From: Streptomyces albidoflavus
Lineage (GTDB): Bacteria > Actinomycetota > Actinomycetes > Streptomycetales > Streptomycetaceae
Length of the DNA: 64,000 nucleotides
Assembly (NCBI RefSeq): GCF_000719955.1
Contig: NZ_JOII01000024.1
Coordinates: 1-64,000, forward strand
Direction: 5' to 3'
Both the position numbers and the translations under genes were made by a program. Of the stretch, positions 44,409 to 53,552 are shown in pieces (position 1 is the first letter of the stretch; every line of letters begins with the position of its first letter). The notes beneath the pieces are model-generated. The model was not told the DNA's origin. It saw nothing but the letters and a program-made list of their open reading frames with translations, and ran no database searches.

Positions 44409-44756
44409 TCAGCAGTGGTTGGGCACGTTGCCCTTGTCGTTGCCCTTCAGGTAGACGGCGCTGACGTAACCGATGCCCCCGCTGTTCAGCTGCAGCCGGA
44501 CCCAGTTGCGGTTGGAGATGCCCTTGTCGTTGACGAGGTCCCCCTCCAGCCAGCACAGGCCGGTGTAGCTGTAGCCGTTGTTGACGTGGCTGACGACCCG
44601 TTCCCCGAGGGCCGGTCCCGCGTGCACCTTGCCGTGGGTCCAGGCGACGACCGCCGTGGCCGCCTGGGCCGGTCCGGCTCCGATCGCCAGGGCCCCCACC
44701 AGGGCCGCCCCCGTTCCGGCGATCCTCAGTGTGCGCTTCAGCCTGCTGGTGGACAT
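44409..44756 (-). CDS. Small secreted SH3-domain protein
   Basis: 115 residues: a signal peptide (LKRTLRIAGTGAALVGALAI, cleaved after PAQAA) and one bacterial SH3-like domain (KVHAGPALGERVVSHVNNGY, NWVRLQLNSGGIGYVSAVYL). The two cysteines (near 68 and at the C-terminus) could form a disulfide. Such small proteins are common in Streptomyces and may bind cell wall; no enzymatic domain is present. ATG 44756 has GGGAGA upstream. Confidence 0.85.
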   Translation of the reverse strand: MSTSRLKRTLRIAGTGAALVGALAIGAGPAQAATAVVAWTHGKVHAGPALGERVVSHVNNGYSYTGLCWLEGDLVNDKGISNRNWVRLQLNSGGIGYVSAVYLKGNDKGNVPNHC

Positions 44757-45030
44757 GTGCTCTCCCGTGGTGGTGTGGACACGGCACGGCGAATCCCACC
44801 GCCGTGACCGCGAGCCGGCCGCCGGACGCCCCGGCGGCGCGCCCCCGGGGTTCCGGCCGCGGTCCGTGGCCCCTGAAGCCATGCCCCCAACGGTCGCCGA
44901 ACCAAGATCACCCTTCAATCGCCCGCCGGGGGGAGAGCGCGGCCGGACGTTCGCGGCGCACGGGCCGGAGCGACACCGCGCGCCGGTACACGCCCCGGAC
45001 CTGCTGACCACAGCGGTCGGCCCCGCTCGC

Positions 45031-46314
45031 TCACTCCCCGGCCCGGGCCAGCGCCAGCGCCTGGGCCGGGTCCAGGACCGGCGGCCCCGCCGGGCTCCAC
45101 CGCCCGCGCTCCTTCCGGTACGGCCACCAGCGGCCGTCCGGCGCGTACCGCACCTGGACACCCTCGTCCGGCAGCGTCCAGCGTCCCCGGGCCGCCCGGA
45201 ACGCGGGGCGCCCGGACTCCTCCCACGCCGCGTCGAGCGCCGCGCGTGCCCGCGCCGCCGCCTTCGCGTCCAGCGGCTCGTCCTCCTCCAGCACCCGCAG
45301 CGCCGGGGCCCCGCCGAACTCCCATGCCCGTACCGCCAGTTCCAGCGCCTCCCGGCTGCGGCCCGACGCCTCGGCGAGCCGTCCGGCCGCCTCGGGACCC
45401 GGGCGGGCCGCCGCCAGCCGTACCGCGTCCTCGGTGAGCGCAGGCTCGGCCTCCACCGGCGTTCCGGCGTGGTCCGGCGCCACGGCGCGTGCCAGCCGGC
45501 GCCGGGCCTCCTCGGCCGCCTGGCCGGCGAGGAAGGTGAGCAGACCGGGGTCGACCCCGGGGGCGGGGGCCGCCTCCGTGTCCAGGTTCGGGCCCTCGCC
45601 GGCGTACTCCGGCGGCTGCGGCGGGGTCGGCAGCGGCGGGAGCAGCGCGCCCAGGGCGTACGCCTCACTCGCGGGCACCCCCTCCGCCGGGGCGGCCCGC
45701 GCGGGGCCGGAGTGCCGGGCGCCGCGGATCTGGAGGCTGTCGAGCAGGGCCCGTTCCGGGCGTCCTCGCATCAGCAGCAGGACGAACGGGTCCTGGTCGA
45801 GGAGGCGTGCCATCTGGTAGCTGAGGGCCGCCGTGTGCCCGCAGTGGTCCCACGCCTCGCAGGTGCAGGACGGTTCCAGGTCGCCGATGCCGGGTAGCAG
45901 GTCCACGCCCGCCTGCGCCGCGTCCTCCACCAGGTGCGGCGGCATCTCCCGGTCCAGCAGGGCCGCGATGTGCGCGGCCCGTTCGACGGCCATGTCCACG
46001 AAGCGGTCCCAGTCCTCGGCCGACAGCGGCTCCCAGACCACGTCCGCCCGGTAGGCGCTCGCGCGGTCCTGGACCACCGCCGTGATCCGCCCCGGCCGCA
46101 CCGACACCGCGCCGACCGCCCCGGCGCGCGCCAGCCGCCGCCCCGCCTTCAGCTGCCCGAGGTCCAGTGCCGTCTCCTCCAGCGCCCGCAGCCACGACTG
46201 TCCCCACCAGCTGGTGGCGAACCCGCGCCCGTGCGCCGGGGGCAGCGCGGCGAAGGTCCGCTCCTCGCTCCCGTCGGCGCCCTGCCCGCCCGACTCCCCG
46301 GTCTCGTCCCACAT
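45031..46314 (-). CDS. SWIM zinc-finger family protein
   Basis: 427 residues. The N-terminal block GFATSWWGQSWLRALEETAL starts the conserved region. The SWIM motif CTCEAWDHCGH (C-x-C...C-x-H, near residues 148-158) is followed by a long Ala/Arg-rich helical region ending in RWWPYRKERGRWSP. SWIM proteins of this type usually travel with SNF2 helicases, as here: the helicase gene lies just upstream. ATG 46314 is chosen because GGAGGAG sits 6 nt before it; GTG 46374, overlapping the helicase stop, is an alternative. Role probably in DNA repair or nucleic-acid binding. Confidence 0.86.
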   Translation of the reverse strand: MWDETGESGGQGADGSEERTFAALPPAHGRGFATSWWGQSWLRALEETALDLGQLKAGRRLARAGAVGAVSVRPGRITAVVQDRASAYRADVVWEPLSAEDWDRFVDMAVERAAHIAALLDREMPPHLVEDAAQAGVDLLPGIGDLEPSCTCEAWDHCGHTAALSYQMARLLDQDPFVLLLMRGRPERALLDSLQIRGARHSGPARAAPAEGVPASEAYALGALLPPLPTPPQPPEYAGEGPNLDTEAAPAPGVDPGLLTFLAGQAAEEARRRLARAVAPDHAGTPVEAEPALTEDAVRLAAARPGPEAAGRLAEASGRSREALELAVRAWEFGGAPALRVLEEDEPLDAKAAARARAALDAAWEESGRPAFRAARGRWTLPDEGVQVRYAPDGRWWPYRKERGRWSPAGPPVLDPAQALALARAGE

Positions 46315-46370
46315 CCCGTACTCCTCCGTCGTCCCCGTCTCCGCCGTCCCGCCGCCTGCGCGCGAGCCGG

Positions 46371-49247
46371 TCACCGGGCGGCCGTCCGCAGGGTGACCAG
46401 CTCCGCCAGTTCGGCGTCGCTCAGCTCGGTCAGCGCCGCCTCGCCACCGGTCAGCACCGCGTCGGCCAGTGCCTGCTTGCGGACCAGCAGTTCGGCGATC
46501 CGGTCCTCGATGGTGCCCTCCGTGACGATCCGGTGGACCTGCACCGGCCGGGTCTGCCCGATCCGGTACGCGCGGTCGGTGGCCTGCGCCTCGACCGCCG
46601 GGTTCCACCAGCGGTCGACGTGGACCACGTGCTCCGCGCGGGTCAGGTTGAGGCCGGTCCCGGCCGCCTTGAGGGAGAGCAGGAAGACCGGCACCTCGCC
46701 GTCCTGGAACCGCCGCACCATCTCCTCCCGCGCCGGGATCGGCGTCTGCCCGTGCAGGAACTGGGTGGCCACCCCGCGTGCGGCGAGATGCCGCTCCAGC
46801 AGCCGGCCCATCCGCACGTACTGGGTGAAGAGCAGCACCCCGGCGCCCTCGGCCAGGATGGTGTCGAGGAGTTCGTCGAGCAGTTCCACCTTGCCCGAAC
46901 GGCCGCCGACCCGGGGCCGGTCCTCCTTCAGGTACTGGGCGGGGTGGTTGCAGATCTGCTTGAGCGAGGTGAGCAGCTGCACGATCAGGCCGCGCCGCTC
47001 CATGCCGTCGGCGGCGGCCACCGCGGCCAGCGTCTCGCGGACCACCGCCTCGTACAGCCCGGTCTGTTCGGCCGTCAGCCCCACCGCGTGGTCCGTCTCC
47101 GTCTTCGGCGGCAGTTCCGGGGCGATCCCCGGGTCGGACTTGCGGCGCCGCAGCAGGAACGGGCCCACCAGCCGGGCCAGGCGCCGCGCGGCGGCCGGGT
47201 CGTCGCCGGACTCGACGGCACGGGCGTAGACCCGCCGGAAGGTGCCCAGCCTGCCCAGCAGTCCGGGCGTGGTCCAGTCGAGCACCGCCCACAGCTCGGA
47301 GAGGTTGTTCTCGACCGGCGTCCCGGTCAGCGCCACCCGCGCCTTGGCGGGGATGGCCCGCAGCTGACGGGCGGTCGAGGAGTACGGGTTCTTCACGTGC
47401 TGCGCCTCGTCGGCGACCACCATCCCCCACCCCGCCCCGGCCAGCGCGGCAGCGTCCAGCCGCATCGTGCCGTACGTGGTGAGGACGAAGCCCTCCGCCG
47501 GCAGCCCGGCGGAGGCGCGGGAGGCGCCGTGGTACCGGCGGACCGGGGTGCCGGGGGCGAACCGCTCGATCTCCCGCTGCCAGTTGCCCATCAGCGAGGC
47601 GGGGCACACCACCAGCGTGGGCCCCGTCGTGGCCGGATGCGCCTGGCGGTGCAGGTGGAGGGCGATCAGGGTGACGGTCTTGCCGAGCCCCATGTCGTCG
47701 GCGAGGCAGGCCCCGAGCCCCAGCGAGGTCATCCCGGCCAGCCAGCTCAGCCCGCGCTGCTGGTAGTCGCGCAGGGTGGCCGCCAGCCCCTCCGGTACGG
47801 GGACGGACTCGGCCCGGTGCGGATCGGCGATCCTCGCTCGCAGCTCCTCCAGCGCGCCCGAGGCCCGCACCTCGACGCGCTCGCCGCCGACGTCGGCGGA
47901 GCCGGTCAGCGCGGCACCCACCGCCTCCATCGGTGCGAGGGTGTGGTCCCGCCGGTCGCGTGCCCGGCCGGCCTGTGCGGGATCGATCAGCACCCACTGG
48001 TCGCGCAGCCGCACCAGGGGCCGTTTCGCCTCCGCCAGCACGTCCAGCTCCTCGCGCGTCAGCCCCCGGCCGCCGAGGCTGAACCGCCAGCTGAAGGTGA
48101 GCAGCGAGTCGGCGGAGAGGAACCCCGCTCCCGTGTCGTCACCGCCCGCCTCACCGTCCCGGCCGACCACGCCCCGGGCGGTCAGCTCGCGCGCCAGCTC
48201 CCGGGGCCAGTGCACCTCGACACCGGCACCGGCCAGCGCCTTCTGCCCCTCGCCCAGCAGCTCCGCGATCTCCTCGTCGGCCAGCTCCACCGTGTCCGGC
48301 ACCCCCGCCGCCAGCAGCGGCGACAGCGGAGCCCAGGCCCCGGCGGCCCGGCGCAGCGCCAGCAGCGCGTCGACCCGGGCGCGCGGCCCGAAGGCCCCGT
48401 CGTCCGCCCCGGCACCGGCCCAGACCTCGGCCGCGTCGGCGACCCGGCCCGGGTCGCTGAGGCTGTGCAGTTGGAGCACCGCGCGGAAGGCGCCCACCAC
48501 CTCGGCGCCGGACTCCTCGCCCCCGGCTCCGGCGGGCGTCTCGACCCGCAGTGAGAGGCGTACCCCCGCGTCGTGCCCGGCGGCCACGTCGGCGGCCCAG
48601 CCACGCTGCCCGGGCAGGTGCTGCGGCGGCCCGGCCGTGTAGGCGTCGCTCCCGGCGAGGGCCGGTGCGGCGGCCGTGCGGGGCAGGGTGTCGGCGACGG
48701 CGTCGAGGAAGTGCCGCAGCAGCCGCTCCGGTTCGGCCAGCGCAAGCTCGGCCGCGTCGCTCCCGGGCGGCGCGGCGACCGGGCCGCAGTGCGCCACCGG
48801 GGGCATGGAGGCGGCGAGTTCGCGGACCCGCCCCAGTTCGTCGGGGCCGAGCGGGCCGCACCGCCACGCGTCGTGGTCGGCGGGGGAGAGGCCGGGCAGC
48901 AGCAGGCCCCGGGCGAGCAGGTCGAGGGCGAGCAGGGCGGCGGCGCCCCAGAAGGCGGCGGACGGATGGGCGTCGTCCCGGACCCGGGCCCGGGTCAGCA
49001 CGGGCAGCGCCCACGCCACGGGCAGCAGCGTCGCGCGGACCGGCCGGACGCGCAGGCTCCCGTCCTCGTCGGGGAGGACCAGGGAGAGTTCCCGCGGTGC
49101 GGCGCCGGGCACCTCGGGCGGGCCGGAGCCCTCCGCCGGGAAGAACGCGAGGGACCCGGCGCGGGCCGGGTCGCCCGGGACGAAGACCGTGGCACAGGCC
49201 GACAGGGCGCGGACGTCGGCGGGGGAGAAGGCAGGGCACATCTGCAC
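46371..49247 (-). CDS. SNF2-family DEAD/DEAH-box helicase
   Basis: 958 residues. The first ~480 form an N-terminal accessory region, followed by the SNF2 core: LADDMGLGKTVTLIAL (motif I), VVADEAQHVKN (motif II, DEAQ), ALTGTPVENNLSELW (motif III), LLFTQYVRMGRLLERHL, LSLKAAGTGLNLTRAEHVVH and DRAYRIGQTRPVQVHR (motifs V-VI). It is an ATP-driven DNA translocase, RapA/HepA-like in core. It is probably co-transcribed with the SWIM protein. The start is uncertain: GTG 49247 or ATG 49241, neither with a strong ribosome site. Confidence 0.93.
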   Translation of the reverse strand: MQMCPAFSPADVRALSACATVFVPGDPARAGSLAFFPAEGSGPPEVPGAAPRELSLVLPDEDGSLRVRPVRATLLPVAWALPVLTRARVRDDAHPSAAFWGAAALLALDLLARGLLLPGLSPADHDAWRCGPLGPDELGRVRELAASMPPVAHCGPVAAPPGSDAAELALAEPERLLRHFLDAVADTLPRTAAAPALAGSDAYTAGPPQHLPGQRGWAADVAAGHDAGVRLSLRVETPAGAGGEESGAEVVGAFRAVLQLHSLSDPGRVADAAEVWAGAGADDGAFGPRARVDALLALRRAAGAWAPLSPLLAAGVPDTVELADEEIAELLGEGQKALAGAGVEVHWPRELARELTARGVVGRDGEAGGDDTGAGFLSADSLLTFSWRFSLGGRGLTREELDVLAEAKRPLVRLRDQWVLIDPAQAGRARDRRDHTLAPMEAVGAALTGSADVGGERVEVRASGALEELRARIADPHRAESVPVPEGLAATLRDYQQRGLSWLAGMTSLGLGACLADDMGLGKTVTLIALHLHRQAHPATTGPTLVVCPASLMGNWQREIERFAPGTPVRRYHGASRASAGLPAEGFVLTTYGTMRLDAAALAGAGWGMVVADEAQHVKNPYSSTARQLRAIPAKARVALTGTPVENNLSELWAVLDWTTPGLLGRLGTFRRVYARAVESGDDPAAARRLARLVGPFLLRRRKSDPGIAPELPPKTETDHAVGLTAEQTGLYEAVVRETLAAVAAADGMERRGLIVQLLTSLKQICNHPAQYLKEDRPRVGGRSGKVELLDELLDTILAEGAGVLLFTQYVRMGRLLERHLAARGVATQFLHGQTPIPAREEMVRRFQDGEVPVFLLSLKAAGTGLNLTRAEHVVHVDRWWNPAVEAQATDRAYRIGQTRPVQVHRIVTEGTIEDRIAELLVRKQALADAVLTGGEAALTELSDAELAELVTLRTAAR

Positions 49248-49603
49248 GGCGATGGCAATTCCTCAAATTTGACTACCTGCTGCTGAGCGGCCGAGGGTAC
49301 AGCACCGGAACCCGGGAAGCCCGCTTCCCGCCTGTGATCCGGGCCACTGCCGCGCCGGTGCCGTGGTGGGGCTACCACCACCCCCTTCCTGGGCCGTTCC
49401 CCCGGCCGTACGCGGCGTTCTCCCCCGCACCGTTCCGGAGGCTTCCGCCATGGGCCGGGCCCGCCGCGCTCCGTAGCGTGAGGCCGTCGCAGACGGACCG
49501 CCGCGCACCGGCGAGCGGAGCCCCGCCACCCTCGTGCCTCACCCCAGCCCGCCCGCCGCCACGGGCACGCGCCGCCGTGCCCCCACGCAGAACCGGAGAC
49601 CCC
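49248..49603. promoter_or_regulatory. Divergent intergenic region with a perfect palindrome
   Basis: 356 bp between the helicase (minus) and the desaturase (plus), with no gene supported. At 49313-49330 CGGGAAGC and GCTTCCCG form a perfect 18-nt palindrome (2-nt centre), a candidate operator. GTGGTGG/CCACCAC pairing at 49363-49381 could form a hairpin. Confidence 0.45.
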
Positions 49604-50659
49604 ATGACCCAGACGGCCGCCCCCGCCCCACGCCCGCCGCTCACCCCGGCCGGCCCGGCGCCGGGCAGCGAGTTCAGCCCCCTGCTGCGCGAGGTACGCG
49701 GCCAGGGCCTGCTGGAACACCGCACCGGCTGGTACGCCCGCACCATCACCCTCAACCTGCTGGCCCTCGCCGCCGTCCTCACCGGCCTGGCCCTGCTGGG
49801 GGAGAGCTGGTGGGCGCTGCTGCTCGCCCCGCCGCTCGCCGTCCTCTCGGCCCGCACCGCCTTCGTCGGCCACGACGCGGGCCACTCCCAGATCACCGCC
49901 GACCGGCGCCTCGCCCGCCTCATCGGCCTCGTCCACGGCAACCTGCTCCTCGGCATGGGCTACGCCTGGTGGAACGAGAAGCACAACCGCCACCACGCCA
50001 ACCCCAACCACACCGGGAAGGACCCGGACGTCGCCGCCGACGTCCTCGTCTTCACCGGGCACCAGGCCGTCACCCGCACCGGCCTCCGCGCCTGGATCAC
50101 CCGCCACCAGGCCGGACTCTTCCTCCCCCTCACCCTCCTCGAAGGCATCGCCCTGAAGGTCTACGGCTTCCAGGACCTGCGCAACCACCCCTGGCGTGTC
50201 CGCCTCGTCGAGGGCGGCCTGCTCACCGCGCACGTCGCCGGCTACACCGCCCTGCTGCTGACCCTCCTGACCCCCTGGCAGGCGCTCGCCTTCGCCGCCG
50301 TCCACCAGGCACTCTTCGGGCTCCATCTCGGCCTGGCCTTCGCCCCCAACCACAAGGGCATGGAGATGCCCGACCCGGAAGGACCCCGCTGGGGACACCT
50401 GCGCCGCCAGGTGCTGACCTCCCGCAACATCCGCGGCGGCCCCGTCACCGACTGGCTCCTCGGCGGCCTCAACTACCAGATCGAGCACCACCTGTTCCCC
50501 AGCATGCCCCGCCCGCACCTGCGCCTGGCCCAGCCGCTGGTGCGTGCCCACTGCGCCCGGCTGGGCGTGCCGTACACCGAGACCGGAGCCGTGGACTCGT
50601 ACCGCCAGGTCTTCGCCCACCTCCACGAGGTGGGTGAGGGGCTGCGCCCGGCCGCCTGA
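49604..50659 (+). CDS. Membrane fatty-acid (acyl-CoA) desaturase
   Basis: A 351-residue di-iron membrane desaturase. The three histidine boxes are FVGHDAGHSQ (HxxxH), EKHNRHHANPNH (HxxHH) and YQIEHHLFPS (QxxHH). The Gln-type third box is characteristic of the front-end/linoleoyl-CoA desaturase group (DesA3-like in actinobacteria). Hydrophobic pairs at about 45-80 and 155-240 match the four-helix membrane topology. ATG 49604 has CGGAGA upstream. It needs an electron donor, and none is adjacent. Confidence 0.93.
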   Translation: MTQTAAPAPRPPLTPAGPAPGSEFSPLLREVRGQGLLEHRTGWYARTITLNLLALAAVLTGLALLGESWWALLLAPPLAVLSARTAFVGHDAGHSQITADRRLARLIGLVHGNLLLGMGYAWWNEKHNRHHANPNHTGKDPDVAADVLVFTGHQAVTRTGLRAWITRHQAGLFLPLTLLEGIALKVYGFQDLRNHPWRVRLVEGGLLTAHVAGYTALLLTLLTPWQALAFAAVHQALFGLHLGLAFAPNHKGMEMPDPEGPRWGHLRRQVLTSRNIRGGPVTDWLLGGLNYQIEHHLFPSMPRPHLRLAQPLVRAHCARLGVPYTETGAVDSYRQVFAHLHEVGEGLRPAA

Positions 50660-50763
50660 TCCGCGAAGCCCCGGCGCGCGGAAGCGAGCACACTGGAACC
50701 AGCGGCGCGGGCGCCGCGTTGTCACCACAGACGGCGGACCCCGCCACCGAGGAGGTCATCGAC

Positions 50764-50946
50764 ATGTCGACGAACACCAAGATCGCCGTGGGAGGGGTGG
50801 CGGTCGGCCTGCTCCTGCTGATCTGGCTGCCCTGGTGGGTCGCGCTCCTGATCGTGCTGGGCGTCCCGGCCGCCGCCTACCTCACCCTCGACCCCTCGCA
50901 GCGCCGCCGGCTGCGCAACCGCGGGCGCCGCGAGCTCGGGCGCTGA
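50764..50946 (+). CDS. Small membrane protein of unknown function
   Basis: 60 residues: about nine polar residues, one or two closely spaced hydrophobic helices (GVAVGLLLLIWLPWWVALLI), then a basic Arg-rich tail (SQRRRLRNRGRRELGR). ATG 50764 has GAGGAGG 9 nt upstream, better than the in-frame upstream GTG at 50719. Located 104 nt after the desaturase; could be a second cistron. No family recognised. Confidence 0.7.
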   Translation: MSTNTKIAVGGVAVGLLLLIWLPWWVALLIVLGVPAAAYLTLDPSQRRRLRNRGRRELGR

Positions 50947-50959
50947 GCGGGGGCGTGGC

Positions 50960-52390
50960 TCAGCGCAGCGGGCAGGCGTTCACCACGTCCCCGCCGGACG
51001 GACGGGCCACGGTCCGGTCGGCCGGCGGCGGCGTGCCGCGCTCCACCCACGCCGTCAGCGCCTCGAAGGCGGAGCGGTGGCAGGGCAGGATCGGCCGCAG
51101 CCGGTCCGGATGGGTGTCGTACAGGCCGTCGGTGTGGGTGCCGCCGGCCGCCGTGTAGAAGCGGTGCAGCCGTCCGGCGCCCGCGCGGTCGATCATCCGG
51201 CTGTAGACGGCCGAGTCGGCGGCGAGCGGCAGCAGGGTGTCCAGGTCGCCGTGGAGCGTCAGCATCGGCTTGCCGATCCGTCCGGTCAGCGCCACCTTCT
51301 CCAGCGCCCGCCGCACCGAGGCCGGACGCCGCTGAAGGTCGTAGCGGGCGTCCGAGGCGCAGGGCGCCAGGATCTCCTCCACCGTCGAACCGGCCGAGGC
51401 GCCGGGACAGGCCGGGTCGTACGAGGGGTCGAACTCCGCCCGGTACGTCTTCTGCGTGACGCCCCAGTATGCGGTGCGGTGGTACTCCCACAGGAACTCC
51501 GAGCCCCGCGCGAACCCGGCCCGGTACATCGCCGCGTCGTCGGCCGCGCCGGTGCCGTGGGCCACCGCCGTCGGCAGCGAGGTCAGCAGGCTCGGCCCGT
51601 CGGCCGTCCACAGCGAGCCCTCCCAGTCGACCCCGCCGTCGTACAGCTCCGGCCGGTTCTCCAGCTGCCAGCGGGCCAGGTAGCCGCCGTTGGAGATCCC
51701 GGTGACGTAGGTGCGGTGTGGCGCCTTCCCGTACCGCTGGGCCACCACCTTCTTCGCCGCCAAGGTCAGCTCCGTCGTCCGCCGGTTCCACTCGGCGACC
51801 GCGTCACCGGGCCGCTTCCCGTCCCGGTAGAAGTCGACGGTGCTGTTGCCCTTGTCGGTCGCCGCGTAGGCGTAGCCGAGGGAGAGCACGTGGTCGGAGA
51901 TGGCGGTGTCCGCCGCGTACTGCTTGCGGGTGCCGGGGGCGCCGGTCACCACCAGCCCGCCGTTCCACCGCTCGGGCAGCCGGATCACGAACTGCGCGTC
52001 GTGGTTCCAGCCGTGCGTCGTGTTGAACGAGGAGTCGTCCGGGAAGTACCCGTCCACCTGCCGCCCCGGCACCCCGGAGGGATTCCGCGTCCCCGCCGCC
52101 GTCAGCCCCGCCTGGTCCGCCATGTCCGTGTACGCGGTCCCGGCCAGCCCCGCCGTCGTCAGGTCCACCAGACACGCCACCCGCTGGTGCTCGGCCCCCG
52201 GCACCCGCAGCCGCTCCGGCCCCGCGCACCCCGCGCCCCGCTCGGGGCCGGCTCCGGAGGCCGGTGCCGCGCCGGTCACCGCGACGGCCGCCAGCGCGGT
52301 GGCCAGCAGGACCGTGACGGGGCCGCGCCGCGCCCCGGGGCCTCTCTCCGGTCCGGTCCTCGTCCGTCGCACCCTGCGAAAAATCCCCAT
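50960..52390 (-). CDS. Secreted alpha/beta hydrolase (tannase/feruloyl-esterase or 3-hydroxybutyrate-oligomer-hydrolase like)
   Basis: 476 residues. A signal peptide (TVLLATALAAVAVTGAAPAS) follows a basic N-terminus. The nucleophile elbow is TGISNGGYLARW (G-x-S-x-G) near residue 221. GKPMLTLHGDLDTLLP carries a candidate acid Asp, and GGTHTDGLYDTHP near the C-terminus a candidate His. Large inserts and paired cysteines resemble tannase/feruloyl esterases and extracellular 3HB-oligomer hydrolases; the substrate is undecided. ATG 52390 has GGGAGG upstream. Confidence 0.85.
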   Translation of the reverse strand: MGIFRRVRRTRTGPERGPGARRGPVTVLLATALAAVAVTGAAPASGAGPERGAGCAGPERLRVPGAEHQRVACLVDLTTAGLAGTAYTDMADQAGLTAAGTRNPSGVPGRQVDGYFPDDSSFNTTHGWNHDAQFVIRLPERWNGGLVVTGAPGTRKQYAADTAISDHVLSLGYAYAATDKGNSTVDFYRDGKRPGDAVAEWNRRTTELTLAAKKVVAQRYGKAPHRTYVTGISNGGYLARWQLENRPELYDGGVDWEGSLWTADGPSLLTSLPTAVAHGTGAADDAAMYRAGFARGSEFLWEYHRTAYWGVTQKTYRAEFDPSYDPACPGASAGSTVEEILAPCASDARYDLQRRPASVRRALEKVALTGRIGKPMLTLHGDLDTLLPLAADSAVYSRMIDRAGAGRLHRFYTAAGGTHTDGLYDTHPDRLRPILPCHRSAFEALTAWVERGTPPPADRTVARPSGGDVVNACPLR

Positions 52391-52514
52391 GGCTTGCCTC
52401 CCGGGCAGCACGTTCCGACGCTGTGAGCGCCTCATCGTGCGGCGGGCCCGCGAGGTGGACCATGGTCCGGAACCACACACGGCGGCCGGGAGCGGTGTGG
52501 CCCCCGGCCCCGCC

Positions 52515-53336
52515 TCAGCTCTCCGGGGGCGCCAGCGCCGCCAGCCCCTCCAGCAGCGCCGGGAGCCGTGCGCCCCGGCCGACCGGGAGCACCTGGGCGG
52601 GCTCCTCGTCCAGCAGGACGAAGGCGATGTCGTCGGTGCGCGCCACCAGCGACCAGCCGGGCCCGTCGACGCGCAGCGTCCGTGCCTCGCCCGAGGCGAA
52701 CGCCGAACGCACCCGGCCCGGCGGAGGTGGGGAGTCCAGATAGCCGTGGGCCTCGCCCAACGCCCGGCGCACCCCGGGATGCGCGTGCGTGGCCCCGGCG
52801 GGAGCCTCCGCGTCCTCCCCCTCCTGGGGGCCGGGCGAGGTGAACTCCGAGGTGTCCGTCTCCTCGCGCCACTGGGCCCAGCGCAGGGCGATCTCGTCGG
52901 CGCCCAGCCGCCGCTGCGGCCCGCTCCACTCGCCGGCGTCCGGCGGCGCGAGCCGCACCACCCCCGCCAGGTCGCCCCCGGGCTCGGGGTCGTGCGGGGC
53001 GGGCACCCCGGGCGCGCGCACCGCCAGTTCCACCGGCCACCCCGGCAGGGCGGCCACCACGGTCTCCTCGCGCGGCGACAGGTCGTACTCCATGCCGCAG
53101 TCCCAGGCGGCGATCGCCACCGCGACCAGCGGCACATCGTCCACCACGACCGTCCAGCGGGCCCCCGCGCCGTCCTGGCCGAGGACCAGCCCGTAGCCGT
53201 CGGCAGCCGGGAGCAGCCCCAGCGCGGCGCAGGCCGCCGGGTAGTCGTCGCCGAAGACCCCCGGGAAGCGCCCCGGGGTCATCACCATCGCGGTCAGCAC
53301 GTAGAGCGAGTCGTCGCCGTCCTCGACGTCCGCCAT
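52515..53336 (-). CDS. Hypothetical actinobacterial protein
   Basis: 273 residues, acidic, no signal or membrane segment. It begins MADVEDGDDSLYVLTAMVMT and contains VVVDDVPLVAVAIAAWDCGM and, near the C-terminus, SLVARTDDIAFVLLDEEPA, suggesting a mixed alpha/beta cytosolic protein with a central acidic linker. No family is recognised. ATG 53336 has GGGGAG 5 nt upstream. It lies upstream of the secreted hydrolase on the same strand (124-nt gap); linkage is uncertain. Confidence 0.7.
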   Translation of the reverse strand: MADVEDGDDSLYVLTAMVMTPGRFPGVFGDDYPAACAALGLLPAADGYGLVLGQDGAGARWTVVVDDVPLVAVAIAAWDCGMEYDLSPREETVVAALPGWPVELAVRAPGVPAPHDPEPGGDLAGVVRLAPPDAGEWSGPQRRLGADEIALRWAQWREETDTSEFTSPGPQEGEDAEAPAGATHAHPGVRRALGEAHGYLDSPPPPGRVRSAFASGEARTLRVDGPGWSLVARTDDIAFVLLDEEPAQVLPVGRGARLPALLEGLAALAPPES

Positions 53337-53552
53337 GGCAGCTCCCCACGTCATCGGTCCCGGTCGTCGGTCCCGCCCTGTCGTCGGCGCACCTTAACCA
53401 GCCGGTAACCCACGCGTCGAGAGCCCCGCGGTCACCGTTCCGGGACGTTCACCGAACCCGACCCCGACCGCCGCCCGCGAGAATGACGTGACGCTGTGAC
53501 ACCAACCGTGGCAGACCGTAGAGTTGAGCCCCACGACCGAAGGGGGCAGCCC

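Noticed and set aside
46315..47997. Long N-terminal extension of the SWIM protein frame
   Set aside because: It lies entirely antisense-free but inside the helicase gene in another frame of the same strand; the helicase motifs are unambiguous and the SWIM gene has its own strong ribosome site.
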